A stretch of DNA of 64,000 bases from an uncultured Treponema sp. (GCA_945877425.1 CAMCRZ010000010.1:1-64000); one strand, 5' to 3'; positions 1 to 7,257 are shown, counted from the first letter of the stretch. Notes: generated from the sequence alone by a model not told the origin. Program-made: numbers and translations.

Positions 1-100
1 CTTATATCCGGTTGCACTTGCTCCGCTCTTATATCCGGTTGCACTTGCTCCGCTACAATTTCCGGTTGCACTTGCTCCGCTCTTATATCCGGTTGCAGTG
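1..100. repeat. 27-bp tandem repeat inside the DUF7666-like gene
   Basis: Three full 27-bp units (1-27, 28-54, 55-81) are followed by a partial unit from 82 that degenerates after about 16 bp. Units 1 and 2 are identical; unit 3 differs at its first bases. Twenty-seven bases keep the frame, so each unit adds nine residues (SGASATGYK type) to the minus-strand protein. More units may lie beyond the left edge. Unit number can change without breaking the gene. Confidence 0.9.
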
Positions 101-432
101 TTTTCTTTAGTCCATTTCACTCTATCAAAACAAAACTTAATGCCGGCTTTTATAATTCCGCCTAAGCCGATTTCAGCGTTAATTTTAATCTTTTCAAAAG
201 AAGTTTTTTCCCCGTCTTCATCACTAGATTCTTTTCCGTCTCCTGTAACCTCACAATATCGAGCCTTGTTCGGCGGATAATACTCAAATACGTCCATTGG
301 ATTCTCGCAAGCGTGAAAACCGCTTTTATAAACCTTAATATTTCCGTCATGAATATATTCTTTGCCAACTTCATACTGAAAATCACGGCACTTCAAATTC
401 TTATCAAATCCCTTAAACATCAATTTAGACAT
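1..432 (-). CDS. DUF7666-like phage protein with 9-aa tandem repeats, 3' end outside window
   Basis: The frame opens at ATG 432 (start MSKLMFKGFDKNL, with an AGGGG ribosome site 6 nt upstream) and stays open to base 1, so the C-terminus is missing. Residues 1 to about 70 carry a pattern I recognise from the DUF7666 family of phage and mobile-element proteins: a short start, CRDFQYEVGK, then GFHACENPMDVFEYYPP. After about residue 115 the protein becomes a tandem repeat of SGASATGYK-type units, one variant reading NC. In this family the repeated Ala/Ser/Thr/Gly tail is thought to form a regular beta structure, but the function is unknown. It is the last gene visible in the leftward early operon. 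Identification rests on remembered family patterns; the frame itself is certain. Confidence 0.75.
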   Translation of the reverse strand, partial: MSKLMFKGFDKNLKCRDFQYEVGKEYIHDGNIKVYKSGFHACENPMDVFEYYPPNKARYCEVTGDGKESSDEDGEKTSFEKIKINAEIGLGGIIKAGIKFCFDRVKWTKENTATGYKSGASATGNCSGASATGYKSGASATGYK

Positions 433-452
433 AGTTTTTCCCCTATATTTCC

Positions 453-635
453 TTACTTAAAAAGGGAAGGCTCTCGCTCTTCCTTAATTCTTTTCTCACG
501 ACTTGAAAGAACTTCATCTACCTTTCTTTCATAGTCCTTACTTCTGTGTAAAGAATCGCTTGAACGCGTCTTAAAGTATTCCTTCTGCGCGTCTCTCATT
601 TTCTTTACAAGGTCTGCAAAATCGCCTGTCGTCAT
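453..635 (-). CDS. small phage early protein, 60 aa
   Basis: A 60-residue, highly charged, probably helical protein (start MTTGDFADLVKKMRDAQKEY). The pattern FADLV..MRDAQKEYFKTR is one I associate with small uncharacterised proteins of gut phages and prophages, where a similar short protein recurs in early operons. No catalytic motif is visible. Its ATG overlaps the stop of the gene upstream by the ATGA arrangement, which supports both frames and suggests translational coupling. It lies 20 nt before the DUF7666-like gene. Confidence 0.65.
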   Translation of the reverse strand: MTTGDFADLVKKMRDAQKEYFKTRSSDSLHRSKDYERKVDEVLSSREKRIKEEREPSLFK

Positions 636-787
636 TTTTCGCCTCCGTAAAGTTCCTTGATGATTCTCTTGCGGGTTTCCTTGAACCTTTTGTAAGCTGC
701 GATATCTCCGCGCTTTCTTGCTTTCTTCATTGCGTCTTCTGCGATTTTCAGTGCCGCAAAGCCTTGTTGTTGTTTTTCAGTCTGCAT
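632..787 (-). CDS. small phage early protein, 51 aa
   Basis: A 51-residue reading frame starting MQTEKQQQGFAALKIAEDAM and ending in ELYGGEK. It has a good ribosome site (GAGGTG about 7 nt before ATG 787), which overlaps the stop region of the DUF1064 gene, and its stop overlaps the start of the next gene as ATGA. Without it there would be a 155-bp hole in an otherwise closely packed operon. The protein is Lys/Arg-rich and predicted helical. I do not recognise a family; only the position and the start/stop overlaps support it. Confidence 0.65.
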   Translation of the reverse strand: MQTEKQQQGFAALKIAEDAMKKARKRGDIAAYKRFKETRKRIIKELYGGEK

Positions 788-791
788 ACCC

Positions 792-1181
792 TCACACCTC
801 TTTAATTTCTATACCGTAGCGGTCTAACATAAGTTTTCGTTTAATCACAAAAACCTGGTAGGCCGCGCCTTTTTTCAACCCCTTTACATCTTCAACCACA
901 AAGCCGCCGGTTTTATTGATGATGTATGTAAAATCCGCAACATAAGTGCATTTCTGCTCTTTCTTACCATTGCTCTTTACGTGAGCCGGAATAAGTTCAT
1001 ATTCCACCTGTCTTTTCAAATCTTTTATTTCGCCGGCTTTTTCAAGCATACAAAGGTCAAAATACCGTTCAGCTTCTTTTTTGGAATCAAAGGTAATTCC
1101 GTTTATGACGGTTTTCTGCGCTCTATACTTGTTCCCCTTATTCCTCAAAGAAGGGTAAACCGGTATTCCGTAGACATTCAT
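792..1181 (-). CDS. DUF1064 family phage protein, putative PD-(D/E)XK nuclease
   Basis: 129 residues with the DUF1064 pattern: KYRAQKT.V.GITFDSKKEAERY near residues 18-40, LEKAGEIKDLKRQ at about 46-58, then YVADFTYI and VVEDVKG, ending in a basic strand. FDSKKEA, ADF and VEDVKG correspond to the E, D and E-x-K positions of an endonuclease fold, so a DNA-cleaving role (for example on branched phage DNA) is the usual proposal for the family; activity here is inferred. The gene starts one base inside the stop of the MazG-like gene (TAATG), so the two are translationally coupled. Confidence 0.8.
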   Translation of the reverse strand: MNVYGIPVYPSLRNKGNKYRAQKTVINGITFDSKKEAERYFDLCMLEKAGEIKDLKRQVEYELIPAHVKSNGKKEQKCTYVADFTYIINKTGGFVVEDVKGLKKGAAYQVFVIKRKLMLDRYGIEIKEV

Positions 1182-1531
1182 TATTTCTTGTCTCCTCTTC
1201 CTTCGGCTCTTGCAAGATTCTTTTCAAAGCACTTTTGCAAGGCGTTTTCGATGTCGATAGTTGGCTCATTTGCGCAAATAATCAGAATACAAGCAATAAT
1301 ATCAGCAAGTTCAGATTCAAAGTGTTCCTGTACTTCAATTATGTTTTTTTCGTATTCCAGGTTATCGTTGATTGCCGAATCAAGCGCGTTGTAAGCCTCT
1401 GTCGCTTCCACGACTTCACTTGCGCAATGTTTGAGCATTGCCATTGTATCAGTATCAACTTTTCCGCCGTTCATTTTCCTGGCGTATGCGACATTCCGCA
1501 TTTTGTAGGCTAAATCGTTCAAATCAATCAT
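1181..1531 (-). CDS. MazG-like nucleotide pyrophosphohydrolase
   Basis: 116 residues, all-helical. The metal-binding signature of the MazG/all-alpha NTP-PPase family appears as EVVEATEAY (about residues 39-47) and ESELADIIACIL (about 73-84), giving the paired ExxE and E..D arrangement that holds Mg2+. Family members hydrolyse NTPs or dNTPs to the monophosphate and pyrophosphate; phage copies are thought to sanitise nucleotide pools or lower (p)ppGpp. Start choice: ATG 1531 with AAGGAAGG upstream. It overlaps the preceding HTH gene by 4 nt and the next gene by 1 nt. Confidence 0.75.
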   Translation of the reverse strand: MIDLNDLAYKMRNVAYARKMNGGKVDTDTMAMLKHCASEVVEATEAYNALDSAINDNLEYEKNIIEVQEHFESELADIIACILIICANEPTIDIENALQKCFEKNLARAEGRGDKK

Positions 1532-1869
1532 TTTGAGCCTTCCTTGTAGCCTGTCAAAATGTAAACCATGTCCGGCACTGTGATTTTTCCGTTATCAACA
1601 TCTGCCCCGAAAACACTTCTGAATCTTTTCACATCATCATCGCTTATCATGCCGCGCATAAGGATTGCTTTGTCTTCATCAGAAAGCGGGTAGTGTTCAA
1701 TAACACTTTCATATACCTGTGGAGTAACAATCTTGCGTCCATTCTGAATGAATGAAATATACATATTGTTAAATCCAAGTCTCTGCGACTGTTGTTTCAA
1801 AGTTTCGCTATACATAATTCTTAATCTAGCGAAAACTTTTCCCCATTCCGTATAATGTTTTTTAGCCAT
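1528..1869 (-). CDS. XRE-like helix-turn-helix protein
   Basis: 113 residues. Residues about 10-60 (FARLRIMYSETLKQQSQRLG, then FNNMYISFIQNGRK) have the spacing of a lambda-repressor/XRE DNA-binding domain: helix, Q-S-Q in the second helix, then a recognition helix ending before a conserved N-G-R-K. The second half (LSDEDKAIL and the following acidic stretch) is not recognised. A strong site (GAGGAG) precedes ATG 1869. It sits inside the early operon and not at a divergent promoter, so a Cro-like or accessory regulator is more likely than the main phage repressor. The target is unknown. Confidence 0.6.
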   Translation of the reverse strand: MAKKHYTEWGKVFARLRIMYSETLKQQSQRLGFNNMYISFIQNGRKIVTPQVYESVIEHYPLSDEDKAILMRGMISDDDVKRFRSVFGADVDNGKITVPDMVYILTGYKEGSK

Positions 1870-1883
1870 GTTTATAACTCCTC

Positions 1884-2039
1884 TTAAAATTCAAACTTCT
1901 TCTTAAAAACAATGTTTTTAGCCAATTTAAGTCGGTCTTTTAATGGCAACTCCGCCACATAAACCTTGATTGTTTCTACCGCGTCTCCAAAAAGTTTAGA
2001 AATATTACGCCGTATTTTTTTATCGTTTTTTCCGCTCAA
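1884..2039 (-). CDS. small basic protein, 51 aa, TTG start
   Basis: A 51-residue frame beginning at TTG 2039 (MSGKNDKKIRRNISKLFGDA) and ending KKKFEF. A GGAG ribosome site lies about 6 nt upstream, inside the end of the methyltransferase remnant, and the TTG is 3 nt past that gene's stop. The protein is strongly basic and probably helical. It fills an otherwise empty 173-bp interval in a packed operon. There is no ATG alternative in frame. No family recognised. Confidence 0.55.
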   Translation of the reverse strand: MSGKNDKKIRRNISKLFGDAVETIKVYVAELPLKDRLKLAKNIVFKKKFEF

Positions 2040-2369
2040 TTCTTACTCCTTGTTCCATTTTGGAACGCCTGTTATATTCAGCTGCCGGAACATCGCGCAC
2101 ATAACATCAACTACAATCGAGTTTCCAAACTGTTTGTATAATTGACTGTTACTGTTTGCCTTTTTCATTTTCTCAATATCGCAATCGTCCACTCCCATTA
2201 AACGGCCGCACTCTGTCGGTGTAAGTTTCCGAATCCGATAAACCGTCTCTATTGTTTTAATTGTTTCATCTGCCTTTATTTCCGGACTGCAACCGGTAGT
2301 TATTCCACCGTTTCCGTCAGAAACAAAGTTTTGCTTTACATCTTTAGTTTCCAAAATCTTCGGTTGAAT

Positions 2370-2378
2370 CCCCCCCCC
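2370..2378 (-). repeat. G9 homopolymer tract inside methyltransferase coding sequence
   Basis: Nine consecutive C on the plus strand, read as three Gly codons in PTCTGGGIQPK of the C-terminal methyltransferase part. Related phage methyltransferases have a Gly-rich turn here, so the Gly codons are expected, but a pure run of nine G is slippage-prone. The run is in frame as given. Confidence 0.9.
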
Positions 2379-2586
2379 TGTACAAGTCGGAATAGTAGGG
2401 CAAACGCCTTCACTGTCATACACTCTGTTTGCGCTCTCAAAAGTGCCGTCAAGTGTATTATCCATTTGTCCTATAACTCTTACTTTGTCCATTCTTTCAA
2501 TAACCCCATTAAAGCCGTAATTATTCACGCCTTTATAATCTCTGCTTAAAAGCGTTACGGCTATTTCCAAAGGAAGTTTAGATATA

Positions 2587-2595
2587 CCCCCCCCC
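2587..2595 (-). repeat. G9 homopolymer tract at the junction of two methyltransferase frames
   Basis: Nine consecutive C on the plus strand. One upstream frame enters it as MVKEQIPICLINGGG and then meets a stop; the downstream part is in another frame. With one G fewer the two would join as LINGGGISKLPLEI. That makes this tract a plausible ON/OFF switch or an assembly indel. Confidence 0.85.
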
Positions 2596-2730
2596 ATTTA
2601 TTAAGCAAATCGGAATCTGCTCTTTTACCATTCCAACACTCCGTTGTCTCCAAAATTGCTTATTCCCTTGTAGTTGTTCGCTACAACAGTGCAAGCAACG
2701 TCTGTTTTTATCACGGACGGCGGTATCGAG

Positions 2731-3681
2731 TTACCTCTTATACCTCTCAACAATACAGTTTCCGTCCGACTGCAAGTTGCTGATTCCGGCGTCATATCTT
2801 GCCTTGATACAGTTTGCAATCGACTTGACTTTTGTATTGTTGACACTTCCGTCAATCGTCCATAATTCTGTTCTGTTCTGTTCTGTTCTGTTCTGTTCTG
2901 TTCTGTTCTGTTCTGTTCTGTTGCTTGTTGCGCGTTCAAGCGTTCCGTTACTTATCAAAGATTCAATAAGTCGCCTCGCTTTTTCGCTTTTCAAGTAGTA
3001 TTTTTCGTCCACACTGTCTTCCAGGTAGTCTTTCATTTTCTTTTGAAGTTTTATCTTTTCCGGAAACTCATAGTAGACTTCACCCAGGAACGAAAACATG
3101 AAACATCTTTCCCTGTTTTGCGCTACGCCGTAATCTTTTGCGTTTAAGATTTCAATGTAGTTTGTATATCCAAGCCGCGTGAGATAGTCTTCCCATTTTC
3201 TAAAATCCGGTAAATTCTTCTCACCTAGAACCTGTGGAACATTCTCCATGAAGAGGACTTGCGGCAAGTCCTCTTTTGGCAATTCGCTCAAAATGCGCTC
3301 AACTTCCCAAAGAAGGCCGCTTCTTGTCGATTTTCCGTTTTCCCAATCCGCCTTGCTCATGCCTTGCATTTTTCCGGCAACCGATAAATCTGTACACGGA
3401 AAAGAGTAGGTGAGCATATAGCAATACTTGTCTTTTTCGACAATCTTCAAATCCTTTCCGTGTAATTCGCATACATCAGAAGGCTTGTAATTCGTTCCGT
3501 GAATAGCGTTGAAACTCTTCACGGCGTATGGGTCAAACTCACACAATAACCATGATTCGACTTTCGCGCCGATTCTCTTCATTGCCATAAATTGACTTCC
3601 GTAACCGCCAAAAAGTTCAATAAGCCGTATAGGTTTGTTGATTACGATTTCGTCCATGTCTTGATTAAATAAATCTCGCAT
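2731..3681 (-). CDS. C5-cytosine DNA methyltransferase, catalytic N-terminal part (gene interrupted)
   Basis: 316 residues. Motif I (ELFGGYGSQF, about 22-31) binds S-adenosylmethionine; motif IV FPCTDLS supplies the catalytic Cys (about residue 96); motif VI is ENV (about 146-148); motif VIII is QNRER (about 188-192). These are the residues needed for C5 methyl transfer. GAGG precedes ATG 3681. After about residue 250 a pentanucleotide repeat encodes NRTEQ units, followed by a recognition-like module (IANCIKARYDAGISN). The frame ends at 2731, before motifs IX and X, which lie in another frame at 2043-2597. A second copy of the module (VACTVVANNYKGISN, about 2640-2700) lies in a third stretch, also out of frame. 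Enzyme identity is firm; whether a full protein is made is not. Confidence 0.85.
   Translation of the reverse strand: MRDLFNQDMDEIVINKPIRLIELFGGYGSQFMAMKRIGAKVESWLLCEFDPYAVKSFNAIHGTNYKPSDVCELHGKDLKIVEKDKYCYMLTYSFPCTDLSVAGKMQGMSKADWENGKSTRSGLLWEVERILSELPKEDLPQVLFMENVPQVLGEKNLPDFRKWEDYLTRLGYTNYIEILNAKDYGVAQNRERCFMFSFLGEVYYEFPEKIKLQKKMKDYLEDSVDEKYYLKSEKARRLIESLISNGTLERATSNRTEQNRTEQNRTEQNRTELWTIDGSVNNTKVKSIANCIKARYDAGISNLQSDGNCIVERYKR
2866..2920 (-). repeat. pentanucleotide tandem repeat, 11 units, in the methyltransferase gene
   Basis: Eleven perfect units of TTCTG on the plus strand (CAGAA on the coding strand). The unit is not a multiple of three, so gain or loss of a unit shifts the frame. 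With the present count, the frame from ATG 3681 continues through NRTEQ repeats into the recognition-like module, so this site is in its ON configuration. This is the architecture of slipped-strand phase variation. Confidence 0.93.
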
Positions 3682-3695
3682 TTAACAACCTCGCC

Positions 3696-4181
3696 TTAAA
3701 ACGGAATATCTTCTGGGAAGTCTTCGCTAGAAGGCTCTTCCGGAGCTGCCGGCGCATTGTTACGCGGTGTAAACGCGCTCTGCTGATTCTGTGAATAATT
3801 CTGCTGATAGCCGCCGTTGTTATAACCGCCGTCTGAATTGCTTTCAGATTTTCCGCCTAAAAGCTGCACGACATCGGCAACGATTGAAACGCGGGAATGT
3901 TTCTGTCCGTCTTTTTCCCAACGGTCTTGTTTAAGGTGTCCGCTTACACCAATCTGTTTTCCCTTTGTGAGGTATGGCTTTAAGTTTTCTGCGGTCTTTC
4001 CCCAAATAGTTATGTCAAAATAACTTACTTCATCAACCCATTCATCGCCCTGTTTTTTGGAGCGGTTTACGGCGATAGAAACATTCGCTCTTGCCGTTCC
4101 TGTTCCGACATATCCAAAGTCGTTTTCTCCCAGGTCTCTTGTAAGCCGTCCGATTATATTTACGCTATTTACATCTGTCAT
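3696..4181 (-). CDS. ssb: single-stranded DNA-binding protein (phage)
   Basis: 161 residues. An OB-fold of the bacterial SSB type occupies residues 1 to about 110 (NSVNIIGRLTRDL, VSYFDITIWGKTAENL, GVSGHLKQDRW). A Gly/Asn/Gln-rich linker follows, and the C-terminus is the acidic tip DFPEDIPF used to recruit recombination and replication partners. AAGGAG lies upstream of ATG 4181. It is placed between the methyltransferase and the replication genes, as in many phage early operons. It is expected to coat single strands during RecT/exonuclease recombination and phage replication. Confidence 0.95.
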   Translation of the reverse strand: MTDVNSVNIIGRLTRDLGENDFGYVGTGTARANVSIAVNRSKKQGDEWVDEVSYFDITIWGKTAENLKPYLTKGKQIGVSGHLKQDRWEKDGQKHSRVSIVADVVQLLGGKSESNSDGGYNNGGYQQNYSQNQQSAFTPRNNAPAAPEEPSSEDFPEDIPF

Positions 4182-4362
4182 TTTTCTTTGTTCTCCTTCT
4201 TCGTTTTCTAGGTGCTATAACTTCATCTATGCACCAACCGTTCAGCGGTTTTCCTAAATCCAAGGCCGCCTCATACTGCGATTGCGAGCATTTCAAATAA
4301 TGCCTCGCGTCCTTTGGACTGTCGAAAAATAATGTTTGTTTAGGTTTGATAAGCATTATCAT
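4165..4362 (-). CDS. small phage protein, 65 aa, unknown
   Basis: 65 residues starting MIMLIKPKQTLFFDSPKDAR, with a basic Arg/Lys run near the C-terminus (RKRRRRTKK). The ATG overlaps the stop of the helicase loader as ATGA, and its 3' end overlaps the start of ssb by 17 nt, so it sits translationally coupled between them. A nucleic-acid contact is conceivable from the basic tail, but I do not recognise the family. Confidence 0.6.
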   Translation of the reverse strand: MIMLIKPKQTLFFDSPKDARHYLKCSQSQYEAALDLGKPLNGWCIDEVIAPRKRRRRTKKNDRCK

Positions 4363-5225
4363 TTTTCAAACAAACCCTTGTTTTTCGGATTTCTCCAATC
4401 CGGCACGTCCTTTTCAAAAACTATAAACTTGCCGTCCTGTCTGAATCTGCTTAAAAGGTCGTTGTCAAAATACCTTTCAAAGCATTTGTCGCAACCTTCC
4501 TTCCCATGCGGGCAATCCCGCGCAAAATGCGTGTTTGAAAGCAAGATAAACGGCTTATCGAGCGAGTGTCTTTCTCCCAGGACATAAGACATCAAGTTGA
4601 TTTCAAACTCACTGCCTTTACTGCGTCCGATTTCATCAAACACAAGCAAAGGTGCTTGAATGAGCGTTTCTACAAAGTCGTATTCGCTCATATCATCTTT
4701 TCCAAGACTGCGTATTTTCAACGAAAGTTGAAACATCGAATACCCAAGTCCGCCCATATCTTTAAGCGCAAGATTCGCAAGCATTGACTTTCCCGCGCCG
4801 TTTGAACCAAGAACAATAAGTTTTCCGCGTCTTGTTTCTAGCATTTTTTTAATGGCCGCAAGATATTCCTTTTGCTTTGGAGTTATAGGCTTAAAGTCGT
4901 CAAAAGTCTTATTCCAAAACTCCTGTTTAATATTACATGACTTGTAGAACTCTTCGCGTCTCTCTTTTTCAAGCTGCAATTCACGCTCTTTAACGCGTTT
5001 CTGCTCTTCTTCTTCCTGTTCCTTTTCGCACAAAGGACAAACACAACCCATTTCTTCGCCGTTCAGTCTGTTGACATAGACAGTTGCTTTAACAAGTCCG
5101 TGTTTTTCGCAATTTAACGATATTTCACGTTCTTCATAATTCGAGAATGGGTTTTGCATTTGCACGAACATTGGATTTTTTTTCACACCGTTTTCGTATT
5201 TGTTTGGTGTTATAAGTGTCTGCAT
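4359..5225 (-). CDS. DnaC-like AAA+ helicase loader
   Basis: 288 residues. The N-terminal part has a Cys cluster (C39, then CVCPLC near 61-66) like the zinc-binding region of phage DnaC-type proteins, followed by a charged coiled segment (70-92). The AAA+ core has Walker A GSNGAGKS (140-147) and Walker B LLVFDE (193-198), then a sensor-like LLSNT. Such proteins load the replicative helicase at the phage origin. It directly follows the replisome-organiser-like gene by 2 nt. GAAGGG precedes ATG 5225. DnaC/IstB-type ATPases are hard to separate by sequence alone; context favours a replication loader over a transposition helper. Confidence 0.85.
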   Translation of the reverse strand: MQTLITPNKYENGVKKNPMFVQMQNPFSNYEEREISLNCEKHGLVKATVYVNRLNGEEMGCVCPLCEKEQEEEEQKRVKERELQLEKERREEFYKSCNIKQEFWNKTFDDFKPITPKQKEYLAAIKKMLETRRGKLIVLGSNGAGKSMLANLALKDMGGLGYSMFQLSLKIRSLGKDDMSEYDFVETLIQAPLLVFDEIGRSKGSEFEINLMSYVLGERHSLDKPFILLSNTHFARDCPHGKEGCDKCFERYFDNDLLSRFRQDGKFIVFEKDVPDWRNPKNKGLFEK

Positions 5226-5227
5226 TT

Positions 5228-6187
5228 TTACCCTTCCTCGACATCAAGTCTTATGCGGTCGTCCGGTAAAGTTCCCGGCTCGTTACGGCTCTTGCGGTAG
5301 TCGTCAAGGTTGAAGTTCTCCGGCAAGAATCGCAAGATAGTTTTACTGCGTCCGGAACACAAGTTGAAAAATGTAAGTTCAGATTCCCACCAGGATAAAC
5401 CTTGCCGTTTAAGTTCAATGACTTTGCAATAATTTTCCAAAGCTGCAAACACTTCTTCCGGTTTAAGTTTCAGTTCGTGAATACCTTCCAGGGCAATCTT
5501 AAAGTCGCGCTGAATGAAAGTTATGAAGTTACCACGGCAACAAGGCAAATCGTTAGATTTTAAGATGTCGAACACTTTTTGAGCATATGAAGTTGCGTTA
5601 GGAATAAGAGTTTCCGGAACAAAAGGTTTTGAATCAGAATCAAGGTTTTGCGCGCGCGGTTTGCTATGCTCTACTACACTATCCTTATCTTTACTAACCT
5701 TATCTATACTATCCTCTCCTATACTACGCGGGCAGTTGTCTGTCATTTGACTGTCATTTGCCGGGCAGTTGCCTGTCAATTCGTTGTCATTTACTGCGGT
5801 TTCTTCGTCAATGTCCTCTTCGTTGTCTGTCATTTGATTGTTATTTGCCGTTGTGTACGCTCCATTTTCCTGTTTTTTAAGTTCAGAAAGTTCTTTTTTA
5901 TATGTAGATTCTCGTTTTCTGTCAGCGCGGATATTGTTGTTAATGTTCCAATGCTTTATGACATAAACGCCGGATTCCAAAAGAATTAAAAACTTTCTTT
6001 CTACAAGTTCTTCAAAGTCTTTTTCTTCTGCTCCAACAGTCCGCATGATTGAAATAGGATTGTTTACAACACCATCATCATCAGCCGACAAATTGAGTTG
6101 AAAATAAAGACATTGTGCGGTAGGCGACATCGTGATAAATGCGTCCGATGATACAATCGAACGCGCAAACATTCTTTTTTCTGCCAT
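5228..6187 (-). CDS. phage replication initiation / replisome organiser-like protein
   Basis: 319 residues. The N-terminal 110 residues (ARSIVSSDAFITMSPTAQCL, DDDGVVNNP, FLILLESGVYVIKHW) match the pattern of a winged-helix domain common at the start of phage replisome organiser proteins. A low-complexity acidic and polar middle (about 115-185) follows, then a C-terminal part with DnaD-like helices (PEEVFAALENYCKVIE). In other phages such proteins bind the origin and recruit the helicase loader, which here is the next gene. The start overlaps the stop of the DUF1351 gene by one base (TAATG) and has GGAG upstream. Confidence 0.7.
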   Translation of the reverse strand: MAEKRMFARSIVSSDAFITMSPTAQCLYFQLNLSADDDGVVNNPISIMRTVGAEEKDFEELVERKFLILLESGVYVIKHWNINNNIRADRKRESTYKKELSELKKQENGAYTTANNNQMTDNEEDIDEETAVNDNELTGNCPANDSQMTDNCPRSIGEDSIDKVSKDKDSVVEHSKPRAQNLDSDSKPFVPETLIPNATSYAQKVFDILKSNDLPCCRGNFITFIQRDFKIALEGIHELKLKPEEVFAALENYCKVIELKRQGLSWWESELTFFNLCSGRSKTILRFLPENFNLDDYRKSRNEPGTLPDDRIRLDVEEG

Positions 6188-7197
6188 TAGTTCGCTCCTT
6201 CAACTTTCAGCGTCAAGAAGTTTTCCTTTGTGTAAGTAAATCCGGCTTTTTCCATATCTGCCTTAAAACTCTGCAACTGTTTTGTAGTGCCTTTGAAAGT
6301 AATAGCCGGCAAGATTTCAAGGTCGTATGTTTCTGCGATTTTCTGCAAGGTGTCATACTGATTGCTTTTTGTGCAAAGACAGTTAAAAATCCATTCACCA
6401 GGTTTAAGAACATAACTTTCATTATCTGTAACCGGAGTAGGCTCTACATCGTTCTTCACGCTTTCGACAATCGTGTTTGTTACATTCTGCAAGTCTTCTA
6501 CAACCTGTTTGGTTTCTGCGTCCTTCTTTTCCTGTTCCGCTTTCATAGCGGCAAGACGTTCGCGGTTTGCTTTAAGTTCCGCGCCTTTCTGCAAAGTAAT
6601 AGCGATGTTAAGGTTTGTAAGATAAAGTTCTTTAAGCTGCGCGGTGTCTTCGCCGTAAGCGTCCAACGCTGAAAGGTCTTTTTTAATTGTGTCGATTCTT
6701 TCCTTAATTTCAGTCTGAATTGATGTAAGTTTTGTAGTTTTATTGAGCCACCTTTTATTGAAAATGCGGTCTAAGGAAACAAGGTCAAAATGCTCACTGT
6801 TCCACATTTCTTCAATAAGTTTATATTTTGCGTCTTCCTCTTCCTTTTCTTTCGCCTTTACAATAAGGTCAAGTTGTCCGCTTGCCTGTTTCATAAGGCG
6901 GATAGTGTCGTCTACAACGTCTTTAAACACCTGGAATGGAGACATAAACTCTCTTTCCCACTGAATCCTAGAATCATTCAAAGCCTTAATGCCGTTGTTT
7001 ATTTCAGCCTTTGCATGAGCCGCCGCCTTTGCGTCTCCCTCGAACTTTTCCGGTGTGTACATCTTCAATCTTTCGATTGTGTTAGCGCGGATTTCTTCGG
7101 CGTTTGTGATAAGTACGCCCAACTTTTTTTCTTTAATTGTTAATGTAGGGATTTTGTCAGTGATAGTTGCGGGAAGTTTTTCTTCTTTGTTTGTCAT
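6187..7197 (-). CDS. DUF1351 domain phage protein
   Basis: 336 residues, mostly helical with long charged coiled-coil segments (about 30-230). The pattern matches DUF1351 (IKALNDSRIQWEREFMSPF near 72-90; conserved W and F residues), a family found next to RecT/exonuclease recombination genes in many Gram-positive and gut phages. The role is unknown, and association with the recombination module is the only hint. A promoter candidate lies 32-60 nt upstream, so this gene may start a second transcript toward the replication genes. Confidence 0.75.
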   Translation of the reverse strand: MTNKEEKLPATITDKIPTLTIKEKKLGVLITNAEEIRANTIERLKMYTPEKFEGDAKAAAHAKAEINNGIKALNDSRIQWEREFMSPFQVFKDVVDDTIRLMKQASGQLDLIVKAKEKEEEDAKYKLIEEMWNSEHFDLVSLDRIFNKRWLNKTTKLTSIQTEIKERIDTIKKDLSALDAYGEDTAQLKELYLTNLNIAITLQKGAELKANRERLAAMKAEQEKKDAETKQVVEDLQNVTNTIVESVKNDVEPTPVTDNESYVLKPGEWIFNCLCTKSNQYDTLQKIAETYDLEILPAITFKGTTKQLQSFKADMEKAGFTYTKENFLTLKVEGAN

Positions 7198-7228
7198 GTT
7201 TGAACCTCTTACTTTCGATTACTCTTAT

Positions 7229-7257
7229 ACTATAACTCTTAAACCCGATTTACACAA
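7229..7257 (-). promoter_or_regulatory. candidate sigma70-type promoter before the DUF1351 gene
   Basis: On the minus strand TTGTGT and TATAGT are separated by 17 nt, in a 97-bp AT-rich gap that is unusually wide for this operon. A leader of about 25 nt would end in an AGAGG ribosome site before ATG 7197. Confidence 0.5.

Larger units (their letters stand above)
2043..2597 (-). pseudogene. C-terminal part of a C5-cytosine DNA methyltransferase, out of frame with its N-terminus
   Basis: 184 residues carrying the C-terminal signatures of the Dcm/DNMT family: RKLTPTECGRLMGV (motif IX region, about residues 124-137) and QLYKQFGNSIVVDV (motif X, about 153-166). The first part is target-recognition-like, with a module IAVTLLSRDYKGVNNYGFNG. 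The formal ATG at 2597 has no ribosome site and is itself part of a G9 tract, so I do not think this is a separate gene. It is the tail of the frame that begins at 3681. In the upstream sequence, frame changes are needed near 2735, near 2627 and at the G9 tract. It could be a decayed gene, a phase-variable gene in an OFF state, or a homopolymer assembly error. Confidence 0.75.

Noticed and set aside
1..100. Repeats at the left edge as a CRISPR array
   Set aside because: The units are directly adjacent with no spacers and translate in frame as SGASATGYK units of a coding sequence.
2625..2939. A separate 104-aa minus-strand gene over the pentanucleotide repeat
   Set aside because: Its first half is an out-of-frame reading of the methyltransferase module; only its second half (VACTVVANNYKGISN) is meaningful, as a displaced piece of the same gene.
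4359..5225. IstB transposition helper
   Set aside because: The DnaC-like ATPase could be read as IstB, but there is no IstA transposase or IS end nearby and it lies inside a replication operon.
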